Source: Rhododendron vialii (Eukaryota; Streptophyta; Magnoliopsida; Ericales; Ericaceae). Taken from it: DNA of 64,000 nt. The position numbers and the translations under genes are program-made. The DNA is taken from the NCBI RefSeq assembly GCF_030253575.1, contig NC_080563.1, forward strand, positions 16,387,001 to 16,451,000, written 5' to 3'. The first letter of the stretch is position 1, and every line of letters begins with the position of its first letter. Of the stretch, positions 25,176 through 37,639 are shown piece after piece. The notes under the pieces were generated by a model. It searched no databases, was not told the origin of the DNA, and saw only the letters and a program-made list of their open reading frames with translations.

Positions 25176-26184
25176 ACTCTAGTAGTTTTGCACTTTGTCT
25201 GAATGAGTGGAACTAAAAAGTGAAATAATATTGACCGAAATCCAAAGAAAATACTTAGAATGTATTTATTTGCTTTTGCATGTTGGATTAATTCTTTCAA
25301 AATTACTCTATATTAGTTTAATTTGTGGATTTTAGTAGTTACAAGCTTCAAAAAAAAAAAAGGGCCAAATCCTAAAACCGATTCACTAATGATGATTTGT
25401 TTAATTGCTTTTTACTCTTTTAGAGCAAGTTTACCGGTCATTAAGTAAAAAAAATGGTGAATAGTATACATTTTTCATTTTATCTACCAAATATTTCTTT
25501 CAACACAACACCAATACTTTCTATTTTATCTATCATTGAATATAATATTATTAGTTCATTATGTGGTAAAGTACAAGAAAAAAAGTAACCAATTGAAGAA
25601 GAGAGAAAAAGTGCAAAAGGAGCACAAAAGAATAAAATAATCAATATCTAGTAAATAGTTCTACGGTATTTATGCCTAAGAACTGTAGCTGCATTCATTT
25701 CACCTGAGCATATACCTATGTTGCTGCAAGGTATTTTTGTATATTTGACCCTCTAAAATGCCTTAAAATGCACTTTGCCTACTCCGATACACTTGCTCTT
25801 AGGCACTCCATTATTACTCTATATTTGTAGTTTAAGTAATGCTCAGCTAAAACGTTTTTTAAAAAAAAGGAAGGAGAACAAGAGAGAAGGGCGTTCTTTT
25901 CACACTTCTCCAACTTAGAGGTGTGCTTGAATTTTCATTTGTCAAAATTGCTTGATACCAAAGTATATAGGTAAGTGGGTAATGATTCCAAAATGAATAG
26001 GGTACCTTTAGATTTTATCATTACTTTTATTTTGAAATTGTATACAGAGTTAAACAATGCAGGCACATGAGTTTGTTTCGATAAACAAGAACGTGGCTAA
26101 CGTTCACCAACTTTTTAGATGAGTAATAGCTCCAAAAATAAATAACCTTTAGATTTTATCTTTAATTCTATTTCAAAATCATGA
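25176..26184. other. Intergenic, nothing recognised
   Basis: AT-rich sequence without coding exons. Two loosely similar segments ('aaatgaataggg..cctttagattttatc' near 25990 and 'aaataaat..cctttagattttatc' near 26130) suggest an old duplication. Confidence 0.45.
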
Positions 26185-26189
26185 CAATA

Positions 26190-26852
26190 TGTGGGGCTCC
26201 GATGAATCTGGTTCACTCCTTTCTGGACTGTGGTTGGGTTGAGAGAGGCTCCAGCTTCCACTTAGCCTGCACAAGAAAGCATGACTAAAAGACCACACCG
26301 GAGGATCTTCGAAATAACCCTCTGGTGCAAGGATAAGTACACTGCATAGAGATGAAAACCAAAGACTAGGGTTTGGGTATAGAAAAGAATGTACCTCTCT
26401 AGGGTTGCTATCAATGGATATTTATAGAGCTCTCCTTAGCTTGGCCTCCAAAACGGTACATGTGTTTGTCACGTGTCGACTGACATCACTACATCGTCAT
26501 ATAGGGTTTTGTAACCGCTAAGGGGGTGAGTTGGCCCCTCACGTGCCGTGCATAACCGCTCGGATGACGTCAAAGTTGTCAATACAGCTAAGGCGGTTGT
26601 TCCCATGTGGGTGAGCTGGCAACATGGTCCCGATGTTCGTTCAAGGCCGAACGTCATGTCTGACTGTCAAAGGGTCGGCGTGCTTAGTTGATGATTCGTC
26701 CTGACTTCAACGGAGCTTTCACCGAATACCGGTTCGGCCTATCCTATTTGCCGAGCCGGACAATCATCAAGGTTCGGCCCCACATGAGTCGTCTACATAG
26801 GGTTCAATGGATTGCTCTACGTAAACGCGAACCGTTATTTCGGCTTGCTACA
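26190..26852 (-). mobile_element. Solo LTR, 663 bp
   Basis: Begins TGTGGGG and ends CTACA, with a perfect 5-bp target duplication CAATA at 26185-26189 and 26853-26857. No internal retroelement sequence adjoins it. On the minus strand a TATA-like 'ctctataaatatcc' (26416-26429) suggests the original element was transcribed in that direction. The superfamily is not determinable here. Confidence 0.8.
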
Positions 26853-26857
26853 CAATA

Positions 26858-27605
26858 GTTAGAATAAAGTAGGCTCTATGACTTAGTTTCAACCAATAAA
26901 AAGATGAGTAATATTCACATAGTACTTTTTAGGTGGGTACAAAATATGACTAGAATTCAATGAACCACGTGTCGAATATTCGACACGCTGGTAAAGATGC
27001 ATGCTTTGTGCTCTAAGAGTTTTCCAGATTAGTACTCCTATATCTTAAACCCACTTAGGCTGGGCGGGAAACCGAGCTAAAAGAAAGAAAAGAAAAAAAA
27101 AAAAAAAAGATGGGAAAAACTGAAGAAGAAGCTCATTGAGGTGCAGCTGAAAGTGATCATCGCCCTGTTGCTTATTAAGGAGAGAACAAGGAGTGAAAGC
27201 GGGAGGAAAGTCGCCAAATGGACAGGTGTTACTGTTAATAGCTATCATATTATGAAATCATGAGGGAAATGGAATTTCAACAAGTGTATGATGAAACAGA
27301 GTAACTCACTCAACCTATTGATGGCTTTGTGAAGTCAACGTAGAGTACTCATTTTTTTTAATCAGATGTTTAGGCTAGCTCGCGAACCTCAACTAATTTT
27401 GATACCGCGAAATTATCAACCGAGCAAACTCTCCAATGGCCCCCAAGGTTTGGAATGTTTGACCTCATTCACATTCCCCTCAACATTCCTCCCGTCCAAA
27501 CTAGCCCTATTTACATTCAGTAATTATCAAATAACAGGTTTTTTTTAACAAGCAATACAATCCACAAAGCTGAAAGAACATCAAATCTCGTGACTAACGC
27601 TTGGC
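26858..27605. other. 3' flank of the DUF760 gene
   Basis: No coding exon seen. Contains a poly-A/purine tract at about 27080-27110. The part nearest 27605 should include the 3' untranslated region of the minus-strand gene. Confidence 0.45.
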
Positions 27606-30600
27606 CTAGCTTTTAAGAAAGTGGCATTTGGATTCGACATAGCTTTCAGCATCCCAAAGAAACGATCCAAATGCAACAGCCTCCAAAACCAGCATCGTCA
27701 GCCCAGAGAAAGTAATAGCAATGACTTCGTCATTAGATGTATCAAGTGAGCCGTCTGTAGAAATCCTGATATCCGGCCTTCCAAACAAGGCCTGAGTCTG
27801 CTTCTCGATCAAAGAAATCGCTTCCTTGGATCTTACAGTTGCGTATCTCTGGAGTGTCTCCGCATCTAAATACATCACATAGGATCTCAGCCTGTATCCC
27901 TTACCCTCATCAGAGGAAGTGGGGTCCCCTCCATCACCATCGTCCGGTAGAATACGTATCAATGAATCAGGGTCCCACAGCCGAATTCCGGGTTTTGGAT
28001 CCTCAAACTTAATCTGCTCTTGTTCGAAACCCTTAGGTAGGGTGTTCATCGATCTCTCGAGTTGAAACCTCTGATCGACCCGCTTCAAGAAATAACCGTA
28101 CATGATAGAAGCAGCGTATAATTTTCCAAGTTTGATTTTACTGATCTGGACAATGGAATCTAGTGGTCCCACAAAGCGCTCCCCGAGAACAATGGATAGG
28201 TGGCTCTGTATCATCTCGAATGCTTCTGGGGAATGGACGGACTCCAGTTTCAGTTCTTGGTTTGGCCAGAAGTCCACCCTGCTGGTAGGGTCTGAGGTAG
28301 CTAATACCTTTGGGATCATTGCAATTTCTTTGTCTACGAATTTCTCTACAACCAAACAGTACATTATCTCCTCCAATATCTTCTGTCTTTCCTTCTCTTT
28401 GACTTCAGCTATTCTCCTGAAATCATCATCCTTTTGTAAGATCTATCAGTTTGTAATCACCGGCTATTGAATCCGTAAGCACGGGAATGGCACACCATGC
28501 AGGACAGCAGATAAGAGCAGACCTGTTTTTATGAAATTTTATGCTGAAGCTAAATGGGATAGAGTTTCCATGCAAAATTAATAGTTTTAAAAAGGAACAT
28601 TGAAAAGCAGGTATCTTGACAGAAAATCTATTGCCAATCGTGACATTTCACTTTGTTTCTCGAATAAGTATGTTTCCAATCCCAACATACTATGATAGTA
28701 CCAAACTCCTAATAAGGGTAAATTTCTAGATGAAGCCGTTGGCCACTTCAAGTCAACCATCCAGCTACATATCTTTCCCTGTATGTTTATTTGACGTGAA
28801 TCAGTCAAACCATTTTGAAAAGCATAAGAATAACCTGAATAAGCACCAGTAAGAATTCATTCATTTAGACAGGTTTTGAGACTGTTCAACTAGAGCTGAA
28901 GAGTTGAAACATAGGGCAAAGATATAAATTGGATATGTTAAACAGATCCCTTCATTAGGTAGCAGACAGAGAAAAATGCAGTTTGGACACCAGAATTTTA
29001 ATATTCCAGATTAATGTTAAGAAGCAGCAAAATAAGTTTTTCAAGGTGCGGGTAATCTTTTAACTAAGGACAAGTTATTTACTTTTATTTTCACAAAATA
29101 TAAGGTTCAACAACGGTCCGAGAATAATAGTAGGATTAGTAACCCGAACAAAAATGCTACATGGCTTAGTTGGAATGCAGTTTGCCATCGTGAGTGAAAA
29201 ATCTAAGAAAGATGATTCTAGAGAGGGGGTAAAGAAAAAGCCAACAAATGCTTGACTATCGTTATGAAAGATGAACCAGATAACTTACAGCCCCATAAAT
29301 TTCAGAGGAACCTCTTCATACACACTTGTTTTATCTTATAATCTAACTTCACTAATACACACTTGTTTTATCTTATAATCTAACTTCACTCCTCAAATCT
29401 ACGTTCTCATATTCTCTTAGACATTTAATATTTTCTTTTTGTTCTCAACCTTCAGTCTAATAGTATGAGGCAACTTGAGAGTTAAGATGACAATTGTGAG
29501 ATATTTGGTTCCAAATGGGTATTGAATAACTCATTATCTCGGTAAATTTTTTATATGAGTGTTAGTATGGAACTCCCGTTCTATCATGTTTATGTTTAAG
29601 ACTAAAAATAAGAAAGGTACTTATTGAATCCATACTAATCTAGTAAAGTTACTACTTCGACAGTTTTCTCCCAATCCAATGTTTCTGCATCACTTGGCTT
29701 CTTTTCAATATCCCAGAAGTTATCTTGACAGATGACTCCTCTAAAGGAGCTTACATCTGAACCTCTCTGTTGTATTCTGCTGATTTTACAACTCAAGACT
29801 AAGTCTATGTTATTTTCAAGAAACAATGCAGAATCTCACTTTCATAACCTCATTCCTTTATGTTTTTTGTACTCCTAATTTTGCACTCTACCCAGTTTGT
29901 ACCATACCTGTATAGTTTGCTTCACAAACGAAGAAAGGAATTACAAGCCTGAAAACCATTGGACTAAAAGAAGCATAGGGAAACCACCTTTCAGAAGTTA
30001 GAATTTGATGTATTATCAATGTTCTAAAAGTCGCTAGGCGCTAGGTGCAGTAACCTTCGAGCGATTAATCGGTGCATATTTATTAGTAATCAGCAATTAA
30101 TCATTAGTCAGACCTAATCGGATAGGCCCCGTCAGCGGGTAATTGCCGATTTATTCCTTGTTTTAAAACACTGTGTATGCTAACAAATACCATAGAGATG
30201 GGCAACTGATCCAACATTTCCAAAAAGCAGGAATCATGTCACAGAAAGTGTTTGCATCAGTTCCACCATTCTTAAACTAAATCACTCGTTTCAGGATATT
30301 GTGAGCAGCCTATAGCTTAAACTTTGTACAATCTACCCATGATAAACTTTACTTTGAACCCAAAAGTAACAGAAACTTATGAAGCATCACTATCAATTGT
30401 AATTAACAGGGCAGGCATAATCCTACTTAGGAAGTCAGAATGTCAGAGACCAGGAAACCATAAAACCGAATGCAATCAAAATCTGTTGGTCTGATATCAT
30501 TTCTGGTTTTAAAGCTCTAATAGTAATATCAAAACATTTGAACCACAACTAAGTGCTGGGGTTTTTGCAAAGACAAATGCTTCAGGGGCCATACAATAGG

Positions 30601-32379
30601 AGGGGTATTGGGTGCGATCATGTGTGTGTAAGGATATCAAACGACTTACTTGTAGAGGAGGAGATCTTGCTGTGATGAAGGTTGCATTTCTTCTCTCTGG
30701 GCATCTCTTTCAGCTTGAAGGTTCTCAAGCTGCTGATCAATGGCTGCAGGGAGAAGATGTGGATGGGATTGCAGTATCTGTGCTAACAGCTGGCCAACTG
30801 GAGAATCAAACTGAACAGGAGCAACCGGTGCCAAATCACCACTTGAACTACTCGATGCTCTCACTACTAAGGATCTTGACTGGGACTTATAATCCAATCC
30901 AGTTCCTAGCTTAGTAATGGAATGGGAAGGAGAGCTCTACAAAGTAAATGACATAGTGAGAACACAGGAAGGCGACATCTGAAAAGGTAGACCCCAAAGA
31001 GTAATATGCTTTCAAAGCCTCAAAAAAGGAAAAAAAAAGAAAAAGAACAAACAAAACAAAAGCAAATACAGCCAGGAGTCAGAAGTAGTAAGCAGTGTAG
31101 GATTCTCTGCACAACATGCTCGGTTATCATAATGGGCAGATGGATACAGAGCAGATACTTTTGTCTGTTAATCAATACTCCCTCCGTCCATTTTTAAGTG
31201 TCCTAGTTTGACTTTCACGCAGTTTTAGGAGTCAAACATAATTGTACCTCCAAAATATTACTTTCCATACTTACCCTTTATGGAGACATCATCATTACAC
31301 TTTTACTTATCAACTTTTCAAAAGGGAATCTACTTTTAGGTGCAAATTAGAAAATATACCAATTTTTACCCATTAACTTTACAGTAGGACACTTATTTAG
31401 GAACAACCCAAAATGGAATACAGAACACTTAAAAAGGGACGGAGGGAGTAATAATCAACAAAAGCAGATACAACCCACCCAACCACAAGGAAAAACCCTA
31501 ATCTGGACCACTCAAACATTCTTCAGAAACCTAAACAACAATGCCCCTTAACCTAAAAATCAATCTACTTCAAAAGAACACCTACAGATCTATTCAAATT
31601 AACAATATATTGGAATTTAAAGAAATATAAGAACTCCATTCTGAACAAGAAATGTGATGGGCAACCATTAATAAGGTTATTGGGTAGATTAAAAATTATT
31701 ACATCATATATTAGTTTTTGTAGACATGGATGAGATGCTTGCTCATCAAAACATCACAAACTAAAGAGTTGAGTGAAAGCACAAAAGAGAAAATGATGAG
31801 TTTATAGGGCGATTAACAATCCTTGCCAGAATATTACTAGTGGCTCTAGGAGATAGTTGCCGCTGTAACGCCATATTAATATGTTAAGAGCTTAGTGACA
31901 TAATCCTTCAGTTTGGCCTTCACTCACACTCTCAATCCTTGTTTTTGAGAATTTTAATACTTTAGGACGTTCTTGAAAGACGCTTTCATGCTCGCGTTCA
32001 CACATTATGTGACTTAGGTTAAGAGTATCCCAATATCCAATCATTTTACCTATGCCTCCAATATAAGAACCACATCTATTTGTATGGAGGAGGGCTACCC
32101 ACACTTCTTATGTGTCTCAAATCAATTGTTAAATTCATGGTACCCTTCATGGACATGTTGATTATTGGAGACACCCAGTGGCATATAAATGTAAATATCT
32201 TTTTGAAACAATTTTATGCATACTTCAAGGTGCAAGACTTGACACGCTGCTGAGTTCCTTCTTTCTTTATGTGTAAATAAACAAACTTAACTATAGGCAA
32301 AACTCAAATGTCATCGAAAATATTAGAGTTCTGAATTTCCATAGATCATAAAACAGATCTTTTTACGGTGGCTAGTGCT

Positions 32380-32417
<38 letters not shown>

Positions 32418-32773
32418 ACGGGCCGAAAACATCTCGAATCCAATATCATTAGGCCTTTTGGCTTTCATTTCCATTCTCACAGAAACGTTCAACAACGTGC
32501 ACGCATAATAATAGTTTTAAAATTAAAAGCTTACTCTGATGAAACCAGAAGAATTACGTGGGAATTCAAGCAATACGAGCACATATAATATCTATTCGTG
32601 TATCACGTAGTATCTGGTATGCGAGGAAGTAGAAATCTTACTCTGAAGAATCCAGAAGAAAGACAGAACTTGGAATCGGAGAACGAGTTTGAATGCTTGA
32701 ATTCCGGCGACTTGAAGCCGCAAGGAGACGGCAGAGCCACCAGTACGTCGGCTACGACTGCGGAAATTCGCAT
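27606..32773 (-). CDS. DUF760 family, UV-B-induced chloroplast protein (At3g17800-like), 3 exons
   Basis: Minus-strand exons 32773-32642, 30936-30650 and 28416-27606 (phases 0 and 2; donors GTAAGA and GTAAGT; acceptors 'tttgtag' and 'atttcag') join to 409 residues, similar to the Arabidopsis protein. The ATG at 32773 is preceded by an in-frame TGA three codons upstream, which fixes the start. Exon 1 and early exon 2 are Ser-rich and acid-poor, like a plastid transit peptide. Family landmarks follow: 'FDSPVGQLLAQILQSHPHLL' and 'PAAIDQQLENLQAERDA', then across the second junction 'KRIAEVKEKERQKILEEIMY', 'LYAASIMYGYFLKRVDQRFQ' and 'YVMYLDAETLQRYATVRSKE'. The C-terminal 'LTMLVLEAVAFGSFLWDAES' is hydrophobic. 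The biochemical function of DUF760 is unknown; UV-B induction comes from the annotated homologue, not from this sequence. Introns are 1.7 and 2.2 kb; the first holds a Stowaway MITE. Confidence 0.92.
29335..29405. repeat. Short tandem duplication
   Basis: 'cacacttgttttatcttata' followed by 'atctaacttcact' occurs twice in direct succession, within the DUF760 second intron. Confidence 0.8.
31178..31448. mobile_element. Stowaway MITE in DUF760 intron 1
   Basis: Ends 'ctccctccgtcc' and 'ggacggagggag', flanked by TA (31176-31177 and 31449-31450). The inner termini 'atttttaagtgtcctag' and 'cttaaaaaggga' are mirrored. 271 bp, non-coding. Confidence 0.9.
32381..32414. repeat. (GT)n microsatellite
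   Basis: GT run of 34 bp, about 230 bp downstream of the end of DUF760 exon 1, within intron 1. Confidence 0.9.
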
Positions 32774-33795
32774 ATCTCTTCAGGAAATCTCAGGTGCCGT
32801 TAGGGTTTCGATGGAAAGGGAGAGCAGAGGTTAACGGGAAAGTGGAATACCGGTGGTTGAAACAGAGAACAACGGGGTGAATTTTTTATTCGTGATTTCT
32901 GATCTTTTTCCACGGCGGTCACTGACGTGGCGCTCTTCAGACAGTTCGATTTTTAACGGCAACGGTTCCTGTGATCTGCCGAACAGTTCATTTACAATGC
33001 TATGTAAAAAAAAATTTAGGAATATTTAAATATTCATCTTCTTTCTTTATCCATGTTATGTAAGAATTCATCCCGTCTTTTTTTTCATGCTTATATTTTC
33101 ATCCTTTTAATGTATAAATTATTTTTCTTACCCTTTTCATTATGATATACATATATTATATTATATTGCTTTCCTAATTTAGTTTGATCGGATTAGATTG
33201 TTTTTTTAATTTAGTGGGATTGAATTGAATTATTTTCCTAATTCAATGGGATTTGGTAAATTTCAATATGTTTGATTACTTTCTTTCTTTTTTTATCATT
33301 GAATGTATTTGAGAAATCAATATTTTTAGGAATATAACATGATAAGTTAATCACATCTTTGTATTTTTTCTTCATTCTTCGAGTTAGCCAACCAGACAAC
33401 AAAAAATCATATTTTCCATTGATCTTATTACACGGAACATGGCTAAATTACCATTAAAAATATATATAACATGACATACTCAAACCGTTACATGATTAAA
33501 TTACCATGACATTATATAGTTAAATTACCATGACGATTACAACGTGGACATGATAAATATCCCATGATTCGAACAAATATTTTATGGTAAATGGTTCAAA
33601 TAATTTATTGTGAAATGAAAATAACAGAGAAGCGTATTTCATGGTAAATGATACAAATAATTTACCATGAAAACTAAAACCCGAAAAAAAATCAACCATG
33701 TGTTGACAGAGCTGGTTGGTGATGGGATGGTGGATTTGTTAGGCGGCGCTAACGATGGTCTCAATCAAGATAGATCAGATTTCATGATGGCTTAC
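32774..33795 (-). promoter_or_regulatory. Upstream region of the DUF760 gene, then AT-rich intergenic DNA
   Basis: The first 200 bp or so upstream of the minus-strand ATG should contain the leader and core promoter. Beyond about 33000 the sequence is very AT-rich, with repeated 'aattaccatga' words. No coding exon was seen. Confidence 0.35.
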
Positions 33796-33893
33796 CTGTG
33801 CCAATTGGCGACGATTTGGTTGAAGGCGATGATGAGGTTGATAAGCAATGGTGGGCCGGATGATTGGACGGTCACAATTGCAAAGAACGCCAT
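33796..33893 (-). other. Possible orphan first exon
   Basis: On the minus strand an ATG at 33893 opens 32 codons ('MAFFAIVTVQSSGPPLLINL' then 'IIAFNQIVANWH') and ends at a consensus donor CAG|GTAAGC. The peptide is hydrophobic and coding-like. No continuation or homologue is recognised, so it may be a captured or relict exon or chance. Confidence 0.25.
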
Positions 33894-34210
33894 TTTGGAA
33901 TTTCGATTTCGGTGGCAGTGGAAATTGGGACGTTCTGGGATTTAAATAGGGGTTGGATGAGCCGAACGGCAGCGACAGAGTGAAGGACGTCGGATGACAA
34001 GTGGATCGCCGCCCACTTGAGGACGTCGGAGGACTAGTGAATGGCGGCGACTGTTTATGGAGAACGAGTGGAGGACTTTGGAGGAGGGAGAGAGAGAGAG
34101 ATGCTTACTTATATATAATCCCACCAGAATTTTTGGGATCCAAAGTTTTAGGGATTGAACGGAAATCATGGGATGGGATGAGAAAGATTATGTTTTGGTC
34201 TCATTTTTTG

Positions 34211-34213
<3 letters not shown>

Positions 34214-34259
<46 letters not shown>
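34214..34259. repeat. (AT)n microsatellite
   Basis: Perfect TA/AT alternation of about 46 bp, the longest in the window. It directly abuts the MITE-like element to its right. Confidence 0.9.
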
Positions 34260-34262
<3 letters not shown>

Positions 34263-34266
34263 AAAA

Positions 34267-34632
34267 CTTCAGGTAAGAGTGCCCTTACCTTGTTAAGGTA
34301 AAAACTTCCCCTTTCTCGATCGAATTTCGATGATACGAGCCACTCAATATCTTTAGAACGTGATTTTAAGGGTACTCGCGAGAAGTAGACAAAAAAACTG
34401 ATCGGGAAGGGCTTTCATCCGAGCTGTTTTTGTTTATTTTTTATCGAACGGTTCAAATAAAAATTGCTTGGATGAAGCCCTTCTCGGTCTTTTTTTTTGT
34501 TAATTTTTCCCGAGTACCTTTAAAATCACGTTTTGAACACATTGAGCGGCTCAGATCATCAAAATTCGATCAGAAAATGAGAGAAAATGGGAGGTCCGCA
34601 ACTTAATACGATAATGGTGCTCTTACCTGAAG
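34267..34632. mobile_element. Foldback MITE, 366 bp
   Basis: Ends 'cttcaggtaagagtgc' and 'gtgctcttacctgaag' are inverse (14 of 16). Inner arms 'gggctttcatccgagc' and 'gcttggatgaagccctt', and 'cgtgattttaagggtac' and its inverse, mirror each other. Partial related sequence continues to about 34720. Confidence 0.75.
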
Positions 34633-35639
34633 GGGACTGATATATATATTGAGCTGCTCGAATCATCGAAATTCAATCGAAAAATGGAGGTCCGCATTTT
34701 ATTATGAGGTGGTCCTTACGGACCATAAGAAAATCCGAGACCCAATTGAGTATACAACGCAAACAATAATTCTATGCCCCATCCAAGTATTTTAGTTTTG
34801 ATAGTGGGTGGAGAGAGAAATATGACAATGATTAGTGAGATGAGTAATGAGTAGACAGAGATAGAAAGAGAAATGAAAGTAATAATCGGAGAAATAGGGT
34901 AATGATTGAAGAGAAAAATATGATAATGATTGAAGAGAGAAATATGGTAATGATTAGAAAACAAAATTAAAAAGAGAAACGAACAAAACCGTAATTACTA
35001 GAATACAATAGATAGATCAGAAATGTCACGCCCTCGATTTTCAACATAAATAAATATTCCATTTCAATAAAAAGGTCATCGCATATCATTAGTAATATCC
35101 CAAAAGAGTCCTCACCTGTTTAATTTTACAAACAAGTCCTCAATTCTAAGGAGAAACAACATTGGCACTCCGGCCCAAATAAACTTAAAACAAGTACGAT
35201 AAGTTGTTAAGTTACAAATTGTTTAGTCAAAAGAAATTTTTTGAATGAATAGTTACAAACCCATCTTTATCAAAAGAAAGTCATTTACAAAGATGATTAA
35301 GTAGCTCAATACAAATAGCTTCCAAAAAGTCTTTCGCTTTCAAGCATACAATGTATGCGAGCTATTAACCAGCATTTGAACCTAAAAAGAAAGATTAGGT
35401 TGAGCTACAAGCCCAGTAGAAAAATCTTTGCCAATTCTGTGTGCAAACATGAAGACGAGTGCAGAGAGATGAAGACATAAAGGTATAACTCAATCGATAG
35501 ATAGGAATCATTTCAAAGGGATGCCAATCATTCATAACTACCATTTTAAGACTTACCACTATCACCAATTAACCACATTGTTTATAAGACTCGAGCAACT
35601 CTACGGTTCGACACGACCCTCTATCACTAATCTCCACTA

Positions 35640-35812
35640 TCGGTACTTCCACCCCTTGCGTTACCGTATAGCACTACAAGAGTTACCGTATTACCACCCC
35701 TAGCGTTACGGTGTGCACCAATATCTAGGATCTCCGTATTACCACCCCTTGCGTTACGAGACCATCTAAGTCTTCGTATTATCACCCTTTGCGTTACGAG
35801 ACTTTCTAAATC
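35640..35812. repeat. Minisatellite inside the solo LTR
   Basis: About four copies of 'ccgtattaccaccccttgcg' plus 'ttacg', at roughly 50-bp spacing with diverged spacers. Confidence 0.75.
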
Positions 35813-36716
35813 GACCACTGACCCCGACAACTATTTCCTCACTCAATATACAAGTTAAAGCTTTTCAAAATCCACATTCATTCATGAAGTATGTCACGAC
35901 AAGCCAACAATATCACAATATGTCACAAACGTTCACAAACAATCATTCATTCGCAAGTTGCATCTTATTGGCATTTTAACCAAGTAATCTATTATTTATT
36001 CCTTACTAACGGAAGGCCAACGAGTCAAAAATAGCATCTACTAATCATAGAAAGTCATAATGACAAAACAAGGATCATAGGAGTAGCCAATGGACGTTGG
36101 GAGACCGACACACCCTCACTCTAACAGTCATAACTTTTTGTGTACTTATAGTTTTTAGGTGATTTTGGTGGCAATGAAAAGCTAACTTCAAGACCTTCGA
36201 ATCGATATAAAGTTTGCATGAATCCGACATCGGACAAAAAATTATAGCCGTTTGAAGTTGGGCTGAAACCCAAAAGACGAGCAGAAATTCCAGAGAAGGG
36301 AGGGATCGATCCCCTCATCACCAGGGATCGATCCCTGGGCTTGCTGGACCAGAAATGAAAGGGGGGATCGATCGCTACACGATTTGGGCGATTTTCTGCA
36401 GATTTCTGACAGCTTTCAAATGAACCAAGGGAGATAATCAATGACCGATTCTTGCATCAAATCAACATACAAACACATAAAAGAGGTAAAGAAATCCCTA
36501 TCTCGCGACGATAACCAAGATCTACGAGATTTGAACGAGCCCTAGCCTCTTTGAACTTTAAAGCTCCGCTTCAAGCTTGACCCAAGAATTTTCGAGCTCA
36601 AGAACGCGATTGGAAAGTCGAAGGGAGGTTAATCTCTGAGATTCTTGAGGTCTTGAAAGAGTTTTGAGTAAGAGGGGAAGAGAGAGAGATACACGGCGAG
36701 AGAGAGAGAGGACGAT

Positions 36717-36717
<1 letters not shown>

Positions 36718-36791
<74 letters not shown>
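36718..36791. repeat. Composite (GT)n(GA)n microsatellite
   Basis: GT run at about 36718-36741 running directly into a GA run of about 50 bp, within the solo LTR. Confidence 0.9.
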
Positions 36792-36795
<4 letters not shown>

Positions 36796-37019
36796 TTATC
36801 TCCTACACACACTCCTATATATACTTATATATCTTTAAATCACACACACACACCCTCAAGTTTCTATTCTCTCACTTCAATCCTCGATTCAAATAACCAC
36901 CAAATAAAATCCTATTTTCCCAATTAGGCATTTTATAAGCATTTCAATAATTAAAAAGTATCCAGGTCTCTACAAGAAAGGAAGGGGAGTTTTTAGGTTC
37001 AGAAAATATGTTTGCATAA

Positions 37020-37632
37020 TAATTGTGCACAGATCGCGATGTGAGATTCACTACGGGTTCTACATAAACGATCCAGGCCGTTAAATGACCTTAATCCGAT
37101 ACGTAAAGGTCCTCGATTCAATCATTTAACTTTTAAAGATTCTCATGATCCATTTGATTAGCAAGAAAAATATAATGGAAAGTGAAAATGAGAGAAAGTG
37201 AAGTAAAAGAAAAGAGGAAGAAGATATATTTTTCTTTCTCGCATCCGTTTGATTAAGATGAAAGTTTTGCAAGAAAATACAGAAGTTAGAGTAATAGATA
37301 TTCATTCTTGCAAGAAAATAATTTTTTCCTGAACTTTTTTGTGAGAAAAAATAAAGCGCGTGCTTCCTAGTTTTAGAGGGTTATACGGAAAAGTTTATTT
37401 TCTATCACTTTCTAAGACATTCTTGCTAAGTAAACACCAAATTTTTTTTTTCTTTTTCTTGCACTTTTTACTATTATCTCGCTAATCAAACGGACCCAAA
37501 ACTAAATGAAAAGTTAGATAATTAGATCAAACATTTATAAGTATCAGATTAAGCTGATTTTTGGCTGCAGTTTTCAAAAAAATATTATACATATAGTGAG
37601 CCCAACATTACGATCTGTGCACAATTGCTGTG
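37020..37632. mobile_element. Foldback element related to the 21567-21910 MITE
   Basis: Left 'attgtgcacagatcg' and right 'cgatctgtgcacaattg' are inverted. Inner arms such as 'tcatttaactttta' and 'aaaagttagataattaga' are also mirrored. The central 300 bp ('cttgcaagaaaata', 'tctcgctaatcaaacgga' and inverse) forms a second nested inverted repeat. Confidence 0.65.
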
Positions 37633-37639
37633 GAAGTAG

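Larger units (their letters stand above)
35024..36974. mobile_element. Solo LTR, 1,951 bp
   Basis: Begins TGTCACGCCC and ends TCTCTACA. A perfect 5-bp target duplication AGAAA lies at 35019-35023 and 36975-36979. No gag/pol sequence adjoins. The length and the terminal 'GTCACGCCC' resemble large Ty3/gypsy LTRs, but the superfamily is inference. It contains an internal minisatellite and a long composite microsatellite (separate entries). Confidence 0.8.

Noticed and set aside
33667..33945. 92-codon plus-strand open frame
   Set aside because: No motif or homologue recognised; the opposite strand offers a more exon-like reading, itself only weak.
35640..35812. Evenly spaced repeats considered as a CRISPR-like array
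   Set aside because: Few, imperfect units with similar spacers, inside a plant LTR; it is a minisatellite.
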